Part shown: positions 36,246 through 47,976 of the stretch, piece by piece
Layout of the letters: every line of letters starts with the position of its first letter
How positions within the stretch are numbered: position 1 is the stretch's first letter
Source: Betaproteobacteria bacterium
GTDB taxonomy: Bacteria; Pseudomonadota; Gammaproteobacteria; Burkholderiales; Rhodocyclaceae
NCBI GenBank assembly: GCA_016234745.1
Contig: JACRAR010000043.1
Span: forward strand, 1 to 64,000
DNA length: 64,000 bases
Reading direction: 5' to 3'
Program-made: the position numbers and the translations under genes
Notes under the pieces: model-generated
What the model saw: only the letters and a program-made list of their open reading frames with translations
Database searches by the model: none
What the model was told of the DNA's origin: nothing

Positions 36246-36900
36246 TACGCCGATAGGACGTCCATCCTTCGAGCTGTCTGACGACGAGGTTGCCACGGTC
36301 GTCGATCTGCTTTGCCGGGGTGCCGCCGAGGCACGTGCTTTCGTTACGACCGGCATGCTTGAAGTGCCGATCACAATCCATGTGAAAAAAGCAATGCGCC
36401 GGCTGAAAAAGCAGCTTGGGCTTACGAATCTGGAGATCGGTGGCGAATTCGAATTGCTGGACTTGAGTAATGACGATCCTGAAGTACTCGGCCGCATCGA
36501 CATCATTCTCCGGTTTCTTCATCAGTTCGGTGACGAAGAAGCCTATCTTGCGGTCGAATGCAAGCGTGTTGCCCACGGGGATTCCACGTTAAATCAACGC
36601 TACGTTACCAATGGCGTTGACCGTTTCGTGACAGGGCAATACGCTGCTGGCCATCAGTGGGGAATGATGTTGGGTTATGTCATGAAGTTGCCGTCAGCGA
36701 TTTTGGTCTCTGGTATTGATGCGCGTATTCGCAAGACTTACGGCGAAGGTGCGAAGCTATGTTTGACCCATGCCCATGCCAAATCGTTATCGATGCACAC
36801 GGGAATGCTCGCGCAAGGCAGCAAAGGCCACGTCATCCGCTTGGTTCACATCTTTGTGGACATGACACCAGCCGCAACTTCCACCTTGGGCATTCTGTAG
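36229..36900 (+). CDS. PD-(D/E)XK nuclease, probable restriction partner
   Basis: A 223-residue protein. Residues 87-113 hold the PD-(D/E)XK signature: D91 in LGRIDIILRF and E110-x-K112 in YLAVECKRV, with E73 upstream as a possible further ligand. A helical N-terminus (residues 15-65) precedes it, and a C-terminal region with VTNGVDRFVTGQYA follows. It overlaps the methyltransferase by 17 bp and so is coupled to it. Together they look like a methylase plus stand-alone nuclease. The specific family was not recognised; a methyl-directed role is also possible. Confidence 0.7.
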   Translation: MRLLPDTPIGRPSFELSDDEVATVVDLLCRGAAEARAFVTTGMLEVPITIHVKKAMRRLKKQLGLTNLEIGGEFELLDLSNDDPEVLGRIDIILRFLHQFGDEEAYLAVECKRVAHGDSTLNQRYVTNGVDRFVTGQYAAGHQWGMMLGYVMKLPSAILVSGIDARIRKTYGEGAKLCLTHAHAKSLSMHTGMLAQGSKGHVIRLVHIFVDMTPAATSTLGIL

Positions 36901-37202
36901 ATCAGTTATTGAATTATCAGTGTAGGGGAACAAATGCTGAGTCTGGTCTGCCCCATTGCTGCGAAAGGCTGCGTATTAGAGTGACTGATTTCCTTGAGCG
37001 TCTGTGAACGACTGCTTTGAAGGTAGTTGAACCTTCCCCGTCGGCACAGGGCGACTGACTGCAATGGCCATCAAACGTCATAGCACATTCACTCATAAAG
37101 GTCGGCAGTCGAGTGTGGACCGGATGCCCAGTGCAGCAGCTTCCCTGCCCCGCCAGCGCCTCTTGATGGTCGTTTTGCGACTATTGATCAGTAGCCGATG
37201 CA
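36901..37202. other. Non-coding stretch after the restriction-like operon
   Basis: About 300 bp with no gene supported on either strand. The sequence looks more AT-rich than the recQ side. A short open frame from 37064 has no ribosome-binding site and runs into the antisense of recQ. No promoter or terminator could be assigned with confidence. Confidence 0.5.
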
Positions 37203-37383
37203 GCAGGCCAAGGGCACGGCCACCGCCGATTTTGCGATCGCTGCGGCGGCGGAGCGGCGGACGGGGATGTCCGGGCTCGCTGTCTGAGCGTAGCGAGTTT
37301 GAGAGCCCGGCCGGCCGGCGCTGCGGCGCAAGGGAACCCGCAGGGCGGGAGCGCAGGAGGCGGCGGCCGTGCCCTTGGCCTGC
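37203..37383. repeat. Nested inverted-repeat element downstream of recQ
   Basis: An outer perfect 19-bp repeat pairs 37203-37221 (GCAGGCCAAGGGCACGGCC) with 37365-37383, and extends five further pairs after one mismatch. Inside, CCGGGCTC (37271-37278) pairs with GAGCCCGG (37303-37310), enclosing TCGCT/AGCGA. The whole 181 bp can fold into a long hairpin. It lies 22 bp from the recQ stop, so it may end transcription from both sides, or be a palindromic mobile or repeated element. Confidence 0.7.
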
Positions 37384-37405
37384 ACCAGCACACGTGGCGA
37401 AACCG

Positions 37406-39205
<1,800 letters not shown>

Positions 39206-39222
39206 ACTCGAAGAATCGGCGC

Positions 39223-39954
39223 TCAGGCCGCGGGCAGGGTCAGGTAGCGGCAGCCGGTCTCGTCGCAGTGCAGGTAATTGCCGCTGTCATACCAGTCGCC
39301 GAGCACCCAGCGCTCGCAGGTATGCCCATCGACCTGATGCCGATGGCGCGCCGGGCGATGGGTATGGCCGTGGATCAGGCGCGGATAACCGTGGCTGCGC
39401 AACACTGCCGCGACGGCTGCTGGATTGACGTCCATGATGGCGGCGGACTTGAACTGCTTTTCCTGATTGCTTTGCCGCCGCAATGCCTCAATCTGCGCTT
39501 TGCGCTCGGCCAGCGGCTGAGCCAGGAAATTCTCCTGCCATGCTGAACTGCGCACCTTGTTGCGAAATTCCTGATAGGCGGCATCGTCGGTGCACAAGGT
39601 GTCTCCATGCAGCAGGAGCGTGGAGAAGCCGGCGATATCGACGACTTGCGGCTCGGTCAGTACGCTCAAACCACTGGCACGCGCAAAATCGGCATCGGTC
39701 AGAAAATCGCGGTTGCCCGGCATGAAAAAGATCTGCGTGCCGCTCTCGGCGAGTTGCCGCAGAGCCGCGCAAATTGAGGCATTGAACGGATCGCTCAGGT
39801 CGTCGTCGCCGGCCCAGTATTCAAACAAGTCGCCGAGTATGTAAAGCTGATCGGCTTGACGCGCTTGGTGCGCAAGGAAATCCTGAAACAGGCGGCTGAT
39901 CGCCGGCCGCGTTGCAGACAAGTGCAGGTCGGAGACGAACAGCGTGGCCGACAT
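39223..39954 (-). CDS. lpxH: UDP-2,3-diacylglucosamine diphosphatase
   Basis: A 243-residue metallophosphoesterase that hydrolyses UDP-diacylglucosamine to lipid X at the inner membrane in lipid A synthesis. Metal-site motifs are [39 protein letters not shown] and [11 protein letters not shown], in order. It follows ppiB by 20 bp. It confirms a lipid A-containing Gram-negative envelope. Confidence 0.95.
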   Translation of the reverse strand: MSATLFVSDLHLSATRPAISRLFQDFLAHQARQADQLYILGDLFEYWAGDDDLSDPFNASICAALRQLAESGTQIFFMPGNRDFLTDADFARASGLSVLTEPQVVDIAGFSTLLLHGDTLCTDDAAYQEFRNKVRSSAWQENFLAQPLAERKAQIEALRRQSNQEKQFKSAAIMDVNPAAVAAVLRSHGYPRLIHGHTHRPARHRHQVDGHTCERWVLGDWYDSGNYLHCDETGCRYLTLPAA

Positions 39955-39974
39955 GCATGTCTCCTGTTATTCCA

Positions 39975-40466
39975 TTAGACGATTTCGGCACGCTCTATCA
40001 GAACATCCTCTACCGGCACATCCTGATGGAAACTCTTGCTGCCGGTCTTGACCTGGCGGATCGCATCGACCACATCGGTGCCTGCGACCACTTTGCCGAA
40101 GACGCAATAGCCCCAGCCGCTGCCGCTTGCCGCGGTGAAATCGAGAAAGCCGTTGTCGGCAACATTGATGAAGAACTGCGCAGTCGCCGAATGCGGATCG
40201 GAAGTGCGCGCCATGGCGACGGTATAACGCTGATTCTTGAGACCGTTGTCGGCCTCGTTCTTGATCGGCGGATTGCAGGGCTTCTGCTTCATGCCCGGCT
40301 CGAAGCCGCCGCCCTGAATCATGAAGCCGTCGATCACGCGATGAAAAATCGTGTTGTCATAGTGGCCCGCTTCGACATAGGCAAGAAAATTCTTCGCCGA
40401 TTCGGGCGCCTTCTCGGTCTCGAGTTCGATATCGATGACGCCATGATTGGTGTGGAGCTTGATCAT
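39975..40466 (-). CDS. ppiB: Cytoplasmic peptidyl-prolyl cis-trans isomerase B
   Basis: A 163-residue cyclophilin without signal peptide. It has the catalytic region [14 protein letters not shown] with the conserved arginine, and [11 protein letters not shown] plus [12 protein letters not shown] for the substrate groove. It is a short bacterial cyclophilin. It lies 27 bp downstream of a secreted paralogue and just ahead of lpxH, in one apparent minus-strand operon. Confidence 0.94.
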   Translation of the reverse strand: MIKLHTNHGVIDIELETEKAPESAKNFLAYVEAGHYDNTIFHRVIDGFMIQGGGFEPGMKQKPCNPPIKNEADNGLKNQRYTVAMARTSDPHSATAQFFINVADNGFLDFTAASGSGWGYCVFGKVVAGTDVVDAIRQVKTGSKSFHQDVPVEDVLIERAEIV

Positions 40467-40493
40467 TTGAGCATCCTTGGATTGGGTGACGGG

Positions 40494-41054
40494 TTATTTT
40501 ACGGTGAGCAACTTGACCGACTCGATCACGACCGGAGTGGTCGGCACATTCTGATGCATGCCGGCATTGCCGGTCCTGACCTTGGCAATTTTCTGGACCA
40601 CGTCGAGGCCCTGCGTGACTTTGCCGAAGACCGCGTAACCCCAGCCGTCGCGGCTGGGATAATCGAGTGGGACGTTATCCACCAGGTTGATGAAGAACTG
40701 CGCAGTCGCCGAATGCGGGTCGCCGGTACGGGCCATGGCGAGCGTGCCGGTATTGTTCTTGAGGCCGTTCTTGGCATCGTTCTCGATCGGCGCCCGAGTG
40801 GGCTTCTGCTGCATGTCGGACGTGAAGCCGCCGCCCTGAATCATGAAGCCGTCGATCACGCGGTGAAACACGGTGCCATTGTAAAAGCCGTCCTTGACGT
40901 ACTGCAGGAAGTTGGCCGCGCTCTTGGGCGCCTTGTCGGCATACAGTTCGATGATCAGGGTACCCTGGCTGGTCTTCATCTCCAGCGTTGGATTGGCGGC
41001 GAAGGCAGCCAGATTAAGCAGCAGGCCGACGGCCAGCAGGACAAGATGTTTCAT
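40494..41054 (-). CDS. ppiA: Periplasmic peptidyl-prolyl cis-trans isomerase A
   Basis: A 186-residue cyclophilin with a clear signal peptide ([19 protein letters not shown], cleavage near residue 20). The fold motifs [25 protein letters not shown] and [12 protein letters not shown] are shared with the cytoplasmic copy next door. It should assist folding of envelope proteins. The tandem pair looks like an old duplication with different targeting. Confidence 0.93.
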   Translation of the reverse strand: MKHLVLLAVGLLLNLAAFAANPTLEMKTSQGTLIIELYADKAPKSAANFLQYVKDGFYNGTVFHRVIDGFMIQGGGFTSDMQQKPTRAPIENDAKNGLKNNTGTLAMARTGDPHSATAQFFINLVDNVPLDYPSRDGWGYAVFGKVTQGLDVVQKIAKVRTGNAGMHQNVPTTPVVIESVKLLTVK

Positions 41055-41131
41055 GAAGCGCTCCGATTAGGAAAAGTGAAAAGCCGGTAAGGATTGCCAG
41101 CGCTCTAGTACCCTAGAAACAAGTACGGGCA

Positions 41132-42364
41132 CTAGCCGGCACCTTCGTACATGATCTTCCACTGTCCGTCTTCCTTCTGCCAGTACTGGCGTTTTTTCAT
41201 GACATTGGAAAGATTGTTGCTGCGATAGTCCTGGTCGAAGGTCACCACGACCATGTCTTCCTTGCCGGGGTTGCGCAGCATACTGATGTTGTTGGTCGCC
41301 AGCTTGATCCAGCTTTTGCCGCTGCCCACCTGGTGCTTGCGCGCGCTCCATTGTTCGAAGTTCTGCCCATCGCTGTAGAACTTCTTCGAATAATGGTTGA
41401 GATAGCGGTCGACGTTGAGACTTTCCCAGTCGCTGCGCCATTGTTCGATCTGCTTGTTGAGCGCGCTGCGCTCGGCTTGCCAGTCATCAAGCGACAGCCA
41501 TTCGATGCTGTTGCTGATGATGACCGGCGTCAGGCCGATCTGCAGGTTCTTCGAGAGCGCGTCCAGATCCTGGTTGGCCAGCACCACGCAACCATCGGAA
41601 GCCTTGGGAGGGCGTGAAAAAGTGTCGGAAGGCGTGCCATGCAGCCAGATGCCGTGCCCGTTGCGCCCGTTGCGCTTGTCCCATTCGTTCGGATAGCTGA
41701 TCGGGAAAGCGCCGCTGCCGTAGAAATCGCCCAGCTTTTGCCGCGGCAGGCTGCCCGTCACGTGATAGACGCCGATCGGCGTCTTCTTGTCGCCCTCGCG
41801 CACCTTGTCGGTGCCGAGCTTGCCGTGGGAAATGTAATAGTCGGCGACGAAACGCGGCGTGCCTTTCTCGTTCTGGTAGAGATAGAGCCGCGACTTTTGC
41901 GTATCCACGACAATGGCAAAGTTCTGATCGGCACGCATCTGCAGCAGGTAGCGCGGCACGTAGTCCGCCGGCGGTTTTTCGCGGTAAGCCTTGAGGCGGG
42001 CAATCGCCTCTTCGCGCAGGTCTGCCAGCTTGTCTTTGGGCGCATTGGCGATGTTGCCGAAGGCCTGGATCGGGCGGCTGCGCGCCAGCAGCAAATCGCC
42101 CTTGATGAGATTGGCGAGATGGAAATTGGGATAGGCCTTGACCAGTGATTCGACTTCCTTCAGGGCGATATCCAGGCGATTCTGCTCGATCTGCTCGAAG
42201 ACTCTTGCCAGAATCGGTTCAGGTCCGCTGTCCGAATAGCGCGCAGCGTTGGAATCAACGGCCGCAGCCGCCACACCGATGAGCAAACCGGCAATCAGAG
42301 CGGCCGCAAGGTGCAAACGCCGGGTCATGCGCATGGTTGCTGCCGGTGCCTCACTTGCCGACAC
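41132..42364 (-). CDS. L,D-transpeptidase with C-terminal NTF2-like domain
   Basis: A 410-residue exported protein. A signal peptide lies at residues 14-36. A TPR-like helical part (50-130) precedes a YkuD catalytic domain (150-285) with H242 (WLHGTPSDTF) and the catalytic cysteine C259 in ASDGCVVL. Residues 298-410 form an NTF2/DUF4440-like domain (QWRSDWESLNVDRYLNHY). It may make 3-3 peptidoglycan cross-links or attach envelope proteins. The GTG at 42364 has AGGAA upstream and overlaps the TPR gene by 14 bp. The protein resembles YafK/ErfK-type enzymes. Confidence 0.85.
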   Translation of the reverse strand: MSASEAPAATMRMTRRLHLAAALIAGLLIGVAAAAVDSNAARYSDSGPEPILARVFEQIEQNRLDIALKEVESLVKAYPNFHLANLIKGDLLLARSRPIQAFGNIANAPKDKLADLREEAIARLKAYREKPPADYVPRYLLQMRADQNFAIVVDTQKSRLYLYQNEKGTPRFVADYYISHGKLGTDKVREGDKKTPIGVYHVTGSLPRQKLGDFYGSGAFPISYPNEWDKRNGRNGHGIWLHGTPSDTFSRPPKASDGCVVLANQDLDALSKNLQIGLTPVIISNSIEWLSLDDWQAERSALNKQIEQWRSDWESLNVDRYLNHYSKKFYSDGQNFEQWSARKHQVGSGKSWIKLATNNISMLRNPGKEDMVVVTFDQDYRSNNLSNVMKKRQYWQKEDGQWKIMYEGAG

Positions 42365-43421
42365 GTTCCTGCTGAATCAGCCACCTGCCATCCTGCCTGA
42401 CCATGACCATGACCTTGGTGCTGCTGGTCTTGAGAGACGCGGAACGGTAGTGTTGACGAAACCTGACCGTGGCGCGGTCGGCGCTTTCGGGAGTGACGTG
42501 CAGACCCTCGATGGAGACCAGAATGTTGCCCGGCTTGGTGAGCCGCTTGCTGCGCTCGCTCTCCCAGGCTGCGCGGGCTTCGCCGCCCGGCGTCTGGAAA
42601 TCCCTGGCGTAATAGCTCAGATAGCCCTTGACGTTTTTCTTCGACCAGGCTGTGGCCCACGCCTCGAGGGTCTTGCCGATTTCGCTGCCGCCTGCGGATG
42701 CCTTGCTTTCGGCGGCCACGACAGGTGCGGGCGCGGCAACCGGGGCAGTGCTTGCGACCACGGGTTTGGCTGGCTCCGGCTTGGATTCGGGTTTCGCCTC
42801 GGCCGGCTTGGTCTCGGGTTGAGCTGGTGCCGCTGCCACGGGTTTGGTGGCAGTGGCAGGGCTGGCAGCATTGGAGGCGTTGGCAACGGGACGCGATGAC
42901 GCCGACATGAGATCGCGGATCATCGCCAGCTTGGTTTGCGCGCTGGCATTCGAGGAATCGATCTGCAACGCCTTGTCGTAGGCCTGGCTGGCCATGCGGG
43001 CGTAGATATCGCCGAGATTTTCGTGCGCGGTCGCGTAGGAAGGATGGGTGCGAATCGCCATCTCCAGCGCCTGCTTGGCCTTGTCGTACTGTTTCTGCTG
43101 GGCGTAAATGACCGCGAGGTTATTGTAGGGTTCGGGCAGTTCCGGGTAATCCTCGGTCAGCCTGGTGAACACCGAAATGGCCTCGGCGGTGTGGTTCATT
43201 TCGGTCAGGATCAGCCCCTTGAGGAAGCGCCCCTGCGCATCCTTGGGCTTGCCGACCAGATATTTCTCGGTTTTTTCCAGCGCCTGGGCGTGCTGTCCCT
43301 GCTTCATCAGCTTGCTGATGTCCTGGAGCGTTTCGGCAAATGCCTGCGGAGTCAGCGCGCACAACGCCAACGCAGTGACGACGCTGAGGGCAATCCGAAT
43401 CAGGGAGCGGCTTTCGGTCAT
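42351..43421 (-). CDS. Exported TPR protein with NTF2-like C-terminal domain
   Basis: A 356-residue protein with a signal peptide ([20 protein letters not shown]), three or more TPR units (residues 32-170, including [20 protein letters not shown] and [15 protein letters not shown]), a Pro/Ala/Lys linker (175-245) and a C-terminal domain. That domain reads [23 protein letters not shown] and closely resembles the end of the neighbouring L,D-transpeptidase. The shared domain and the 14-bp overlap suggest both act on one envelope process. No specific function is known to me. Confidence 0.75.
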   Translation of the reverse strand: MTESRSLIRIALSVVTALALCALTPQAFAETLQDISKLMKQGQHAQALEKTEKYLVGKPKDAQGRFLKGLILTEMNHTAEAISVFTRLTEDYPELPEPYNNLAVIYAQQKQYDKAKQALEMAIRTHPSYATAHENLGDIYARMASQAYDKALQIDSSNASAQTKLAMIRDLMSASSRPVANASNAASPATATKPVAAAPAQPETKPAEAKPESKPEPAKPVVASTAPVAAPAPVVAAESKASAGGSEIGKTLEAWATAWSKKNVKGYLSYYARDFQTPGGEARAAWESERSKRLTKPGNILVSIEGLHVTPESADRATVRFRQHYRSASLKTSSTKVMVMVRQDGRWLIQQERVGK

Positions 43422-43558
43422 GTTATAATGTGTTCGGTTGGAAGCGAGTAAAGACCCGCCATTCTAGCAAAGAAGCAGGCGCTCTTCACAATCTCCGCCA
43501 TGCCCGCCGTGACTTGCGCGCACGGCCTGAAATGCCCGCCATACGCCCCCTTCGAGCC

Positions 43559-44932
43559 ATGCTGAAAATCTATAACTCCCTGACCCGCGACAAGCAGGCC
43601 TTCGTCCCGATCGAGCCCGGCAAGGTGCGCATGTATGTCTGCGGCATGACCGTCTATGACGACTGCCATCTCGGCCACGCCAGAATGCTGCTGTCGTTCG
43701 ACATGGTGTATCGGTGGTTGCAGGCGAGCAGCTATGACGTCACCTATGTCCGGAACATCACCGATGTCGACGACAAGATCATCGCCCGGGCGGCCGAGAA
43801 CAACGAATCCATTGGTGAATTAACCAAGCGCATGATCACCCATCTGCACCGGGATACCGGGCGTTTGTTGATGTTGCCGCCCACCTTCGAGCCCCGTGCC
43901 ACCGAGCATGTGCCCGGCATGGTCTCCCTGATCGAGAAACTGATCGGCAATGGTCTGGCTTATCCGGCGGCGAACGGCGATGTTTATTATGCCGTGGCGA
44001 AATTCCCCGGATACGGCAAGCTCTCGGGGAAATCCCTGTCTGATCTGCGCGCTGGAGAACGGATCGAGATCGACCCGCACAAGCGCGATCCGCTCGATTT
44101 TGTGCTCTGGAAAGCCGCCAAGCCAGGCGAACCGTCCTGGCCCTCGCCCTGGGGCGCCGGTCGACCGGGCTGGCACATTGAGTGCTCGGTGATGAGCGAA
44201 CATCACCTTGGCCGGCATTTCGACATCCATGGCGGTGGCCACGACCTGCAGTTCCCGCACCACGAAAACGAAATCGCCCAGTCGGAAGGGGCGCATGGCC
44301 ATGATTTCGTGAATTACTGGATGCACAACGGCTTTTTGCGCTTCAACGACGAGAAGATGTCGAAGTCGCTCGGCAATTTCTTCAAGATCGACGACGTGCT
44401 CAAGACATATGACGCGGAAGTGGTGCGCTTTTTCATCCTGCGCGCCCACTACCGCAGCCCGCTGAACTATACCGAAGCCACCCTGGCTGACGCCAAGAAC
44501 GCACTCGACCGGCTGTACACCTCGCTCAAGGGAAGTACGGCGCCGGCCGCGGCAATCGACTGGAACGAGCCAAGCGCGCAACGCTTCCGTGATGCCATGG
44601 ACGATGATTTCAATACGCCCGAAGCGATCGCGGTGCTGTTCGAACTGGCCAACGAAATCAATCGCAGCGGCTCGGCAAGCGCAGCGGCATCACTCAAGGC
44701 GCTCGCTGCCACTTTGGGTTTGCTCCAGCGCGACCCGCAGGCCTACCTCCAAGCAGCACCGCAGAATGGAGCTGCACCGGCTACAGAACAGATCGAAGCG
44801 CAGATTGCAGCCCGCACCGCCGCCAAGAAGGCCAGGAATTTTGCCGAAGCCGACCGCATCCGCGCTGAACTGCTGGCTTCCGGCATCGTGCTGGAAGATT
44901 CGGCACAAGGCACGACCTGGCGGCGCAACTGA
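43559..44932 (+). CDS. cysS: Cysteinyl-tRNA synthetase
   Basis: A 457-residue class I synthetase. The zinc ligand and active-site cysteine are in [16 protein letters not shown], where CHLGHA is the HIGH variant. KMSKSLGNF is the KMSKS loop, and [19 protein letters not shown] carries other zinc ligands. I start at MLKIYNSL, the usual family start; the frame is open upstream to 43430. It is divergent from the TPR gene. Confidence 0.95.
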   Translation: MLKIYNSLTRDKQAFVPIEPGKVRMYVCGMTVYDDCHLGHARMLLSFDMVYRWLQASSYDVTYVRNITDVDDKIIARAAENNESIGELTKRMITHLHRDTGRLLMLPPTFEPRATEHVPGMVSLIEKLIGNGLAYPAANGDVYYAVAKFPGYGKLSGKSLSDLRAGERIEIDPHKRDPLDFVLWKAAKPGEPSWPSPWGAGRPGWHIECSVMSEHHLGRHFDIHGGGHDLQFPHHENEIAQSEGAHGHDFVNYWMHNGFLRFNDEKMSKSLGNFFKIDDVLKTYDAEVVRFFILRAHYRSPLNYTEATLADAKNALDRLYTSLKGSTAPAAAIDWNEPSAQRFRDAMDDDFNTPEAIAVLFELANEINRSGSASAAASLKALAATLGLLQRDPQAYLQAAPQNGAAPATEQIEAQIAARTAAKKARNFAEADRIRAELLASGIVLEDSAQGTTWRRN

Positions 44933-44946
44933 GCGGAATCCAGTCC

Positions 44947-45792
44947 ATGAATTTCAGCGAACGTCTCGATCAGGCCATTCGCAAGTCTAATTCCCTGCTA
45001 TGCGTCGGTCTCGACCCTGATCCGGCCCGCTTCCCCGCCCATCTTGCAGGGCGCAGCAACGCCATTTTTGAATTCTGTCGCGCCATCGTCGATGCGACCG
45101 CCGACCTGGTGTGCAGCTTCAAGCCGCAGATTGCCTACTTCGCCGCGCGCCGCGCCGAAGACCAGCTCGAGGCGCTGATCGCCCACATCCACGAGCGTCA
45201 CCCCGGACTGCCCGTGATCCTCGACGCCAAGCGCGGCGACATCGGCAGCACCGCGGAATTGTATGCGATAGAAGCTTTTGAGCGTTACGGCGCCGACGCG
45301 GTCACGGTCAATCCCTACCTCGGGCGCGATTCGGTCGAGCCGTTCCTGGCCTATCGCGACAAGGGCGTGATCCTGCTGTGCCGAACCTCCAATCCGGGCG
45401 GCAACGACTTGCAGTTCCTCGAAGTCGGCACTGACGCTGGCAAGAAGTTTCTCTACGAACACGTCGCCCGTCTGGTCGCCGACCAATGGAATCAGCACGG
45501 ACAGTGTGCTCTCGTCGTTGGCGCCACCTATCCCAACGAGATTCGCCGCGTGCGTGAACTGGTCGGCGACATGCCGCTCTTGGTGCCAGGCATCGGCGCC
45601 CAGGGGGGCGACATCGAAGCCACCGTCAAAGCCGGCCGCAACTCGATTGGCATGGGACTGGTCATCAACTCTTCGCGGGCGATCCTGTATGCCGGAACTC
45701 AAGCCGAAGGCGGCAGGGAGTTTGCTGCGGCTGCGCGGCAGGTGGCACTGCAGACGCGCGACGAAATCAACCGCTATCGCGAGATTGATTAG
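44947..45792 (+). CDS. pyrF: Orotidine 5'-phosphate decarboxylase, type 2
   Basis: A 281-residue TIM barrel forming UMP, the last step of de novo pyrimidine synthesis. Motifs are [14 protein letters not shown], the catalytic [16 protein letters not shown] and [16 protein letters not shown]. Its length and motif spacing match the longer type 2 family rather than E. coli PyrF. It starts 14 bp after cysS. Confidence 0.95.
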   Translation: MNFSERLDQAIRKSNSLLCVGLDPDPARFPAHLAGRSNAIFEFCRAIVDATADLVCSFKPQIAYFAARRAEDQLEALIAHIHERHPGLPVILDAKRGDIGSTAELYAIEAFERYGADAVTVNPYLGRDSVEPFLAYRDKGVILLCRTSNPGGNDLQFLEVGTDAGKKFLYEHVARLVADQWNQHGQCALVVGATYPNEIRRVRELVGDMPLLVPGIGAQGGDIEATVKAGRNSIGMGLVINSSRAILYAGTQAEGGREFAAAARQVALQTRDEINRYREID

Positions 45793-45903
45793 TGCCGTTA
45801 ATATTCCTATCCTTTCTTACTGATGATGCGCAATAGTTGAACGCTCATCCCCTTGCAGTTAGACTTTCAATGACAGTTTCCTGATCAGGACGGCGCGTCA
45901 ATA

Positions 45904-46413
45904 ATGAAAGCAGGCAAAATCTCCCGCTACTTGAAAGCGCTCGTCTTTTTTGTGGTTCTCGCCAGTGGATCGGGGCAGGGGTTCGGACAGGAGTTTGCTG
46001 CGGAAGGATTCAGGGGGGTTCCCTGGAAAAACGATCTGGGTCGGCGCAACGACATGGTCTTCCATGAAAAATCGAAGAACACGGCCTATTTCACCCGGCG
46101 TGGGGAGCACCTCAGACTGGGTAACGGGGATCTGATCAATCTGTACTATGGCGCCTACAAAGGGCAGTTCTATCTCGTACTGGCTCAATTCCAGGGCAGC
46201 AACGATCGGGAGAAAATCAAGTTCGTTCTTTTCAAGGAGTTCGGCAAGCCCTACAAGCCGGACGAGGATCGACCGGATTATGTCTGGACAAAGGGCGATA
46301 CGACAGCAACGCTGATGTACGACAACAGAACCAAGACCGGAACCCTCATCTACACCTACGATCCACTGGACCGAGAAGCCAGCCATCCAATATTGAAAGG
46401 GAAAGCAGAATGA
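45904..46413 (+). CDS. Exported protein of unknown function
   Basis: A 169-residue protein. A signal peptide (residues 1-29, LKALVFFVVLASGSGQGFG) precedes FRGVPWKNDLG. The remainder has alternating beta-rich stretches such as GQFYLVLAQFQG and TATLMYDNRTKTGTLIYTY. This resembles small periplasmic proteins that begin with FRG(I/V)PWG-type motifs, but I cannot name a family. It overlaps the next gene by 4 bp. Confidence 0.6.
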   Translation: MKAGKISRYLKALVFFVVLASGSGQGFGQEFAAEGFRGVPWKNDLGRRNDMVFHEKSKNTAYFTRRGEHLRLGNGDLINLYYGAYKGQFYLVLAQFQGSNDREKIKFVLFKEFGKPYKPDEDRPDYVWTKGDTTATLMYDNRTKTGTLIYTYDPLDREASHPILKGKAE

Positions 46414-46661
46414 AGCGAAACTGGACGATGTGGCTGATCCTGGCCAGTCTGGCGGCTTGCAAAGCCGGGACACCGACCGAAGCCACCAAGGCGAGCGGCT
46501 CTCTGCCGGGCAAGAAGGGAGAGGGGGGAGTCCAAATCATGACCGCTGATGACATCAAGAAGCTGGAGGCAGAGCGTCCGGAGATGATGCGACGAGCATC
46601 TCCGTTGGGCGAGGAGAAGGATCCTGTAGAGGCATTGCGCAAGCAAGCGAGCGGCAAGTAG
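46410..46661 (+). CDS. Small putative lipoprotein
   Basis: An 83-residue protein. A short basic start and hydrophobic segment end in LASLAAC (Cys17), a plausible lipobox. The mature part is hydrophilic and charged (KKLEAERPEMMRR). No family is recognised. It is translationally coupled to the previous exported protein (4-bp overlap), which suggests they work together. Confidence 0.55.
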   Translation: MKRNWTMWLILASLAACKAGTPTEATKASGSLPGKKGEGGVQIMTADDIKKLEAERPEMMRRASPLGEEKDPVEALRKQASGK

Positions 46662-46704
46662 TGGCGAACAATCCGGTGGCGGAAATTCCGGCTTCGCCCC
46701 GACG

Positions 46705-47451
46705 ATGACCTTCCTGGTCCTCCTGGTTCTGGCCATCCTTCTGGTACTGGCGGTGAGTTCCTTTTCCCGCTACAGACAGGAACAGCGTGCACGCAACGAC
46801 GAATTGCGGCAAGCGGTTACACAGCAAGGGTGGCGGTATGAGGACCGCCCGCTACGTGGTGTGGAGACCCGGATCAGAGGTGAGCGGGATGGCATCGCCT
46901 GGACACTGGAACAACACAATCCTGCGGCGGCGGATGATCTCACGACGCCCACCTGGCTCTGGTTGGCCGATGCATCCCCTTGCGGCGAAATCGAACTCAT
47001 GCTGCTGGATCCGCCCAGCGCCGATGCCATGAGGGGCGTACTGGGCGAAGCGGTGATCCGGATTGCCGAAAAATCTCTGGGTCAGATCGGCGGTTCGGGG
47101 ACCAACCTGCGTCAATTTTTCGAGCGTGCCCGGGAAAGCATATTCCTCGATTCAACACTTCAAACCCGTTTCAAAGTGCTAACACTCGACGCCGGGTTTG
47201 CGAGGCATCTGCTTGATCCCGCCGCGGAACAGGCATTGCTGGAATGGCCGGATGCACGCATCACCGTGCAGGCAAGCCGCCACAACATCATTCTTCGCCT
47301 GACCTGTGCAGAACTGGATACTGACAATCTCAGACGCCTGGTCGATCTCGGCGCATTGCTGACGCGAAATGTACGACGGTACGACGCACAGCGCCGTTGT
47401 CTTGACGCGGCTGGCGCACCCCTGGCCAAACCCCCAAGGTCACCGGTTTAA
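46705..47451 (+). CDS. Membrane-anchored protein of unknown function
   Basis: A 248-residue protein with a strong N-terminal membrane helix (FLVLLVLAILLVLAVSSF). A helical basic stretch follows, then a soluble domain with WRYEDRPLRGVETRIRGERDGI and a later ITVQASRHNIILRLTCAELD segment. No family is recognised. It lies 43 bp after the lipoprotein gene, in the same direction. Codon use resembles its neighbours. Confidence 0.55.
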   Translation: MTFLVLLVLAILLVLAVSSFSRYRQEQRARNDELRQAVTQQGWRYEDRPLRGVETRIRGERDGIAWTLEQHNPAAADDLTTPTWLWLADASPCGEIELMLLDPPSADAMRGVLGEAVIRIAEKSLGQIGGSGTNLRQFFERARESIFLDSTLQTRFKVLTLDAGFARHLLDPAAEQALLEWPDARITVQASRHNIILRLTCAELDTDNLRRLVDLGALLTRNVRRYDAQRRCLDAAGAPLAKPPRSPV

Positions 47452-47558
47452 CCTGAAATTAAAGGGGCCGTTGGCTCTATGCATCTGTCAGCAGGTCGGC
47501 AATCTGCAAGAGCCACTTACAAGCACTCACCCGCCAGGGCGATTCCCGGCAAATCTGA

Positions 47559-47957
47559 TCAGCCCGGCGGAATAGCCTGTGCCAAATCCTTGTCGGACTC
47601 CAAAATATGATGCGTCAGCCATTCCACCAGGAAACGTAGCAGCGAGACTGACAGCGTCACCGTGCCGGCGTCATATTTGCTCTTGAAGTCGAGCACCTCC
47701 TCGACCAGCTTCGCATGTTCCGTTTTATGGTCCAGAGCCCGCGCATAGCGATGCGTTGCCATCAATTGTTCCTCCATGGCAAAGTGCGTTCTGGTATATG
47801 CGATCAGTTCATCCAAAACATGACCGCAGACATTTTTGCCCTTGCCGCCGGCCATCGCATCACTGAGTTGATTGATAAGGCCCACCAGCCTTTTGTGATC
47901 GGCGTCGATCCTGCTGTGGCCGAGCACCAAGTTGTCATTCCATTCCATCATGGACAT
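47559..47957 (-). CDS. Bacteriohemerythrin
   Basis: A 132-residue diiron oxygen-binding protein. Ligand motifs are in order: IDADHKRL, THFAMEEQLM, HKTEHAKLVEE and LTHHILESDKDLA, giving the H-HxxxE-H-HxxxxD pattern. It starts MEWNDNLVLGHSRID, typical of the family. It carries or senses oxygen in the cytoplasm. It lies 19 bp downstream of the chemoreceptor on the same strand, which suggests a shared oxygen or redox role. Confidence 0.92.
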   Translation of the reverse strand: MSMMEWNDNLVLGHSRIDADHKRLVGLINQLSDAMAGGKGKNVCGHVLDELIAYTRTHFAMEEQLMATHRYARALDHKTEHAKLVEEVLDFKSKYDAGTVTLSVSLLRFLVEWLTHHILESDKDLAQAIPPG

Positions 47958-47976
47958 TTCACTACCCTCGATTGAA

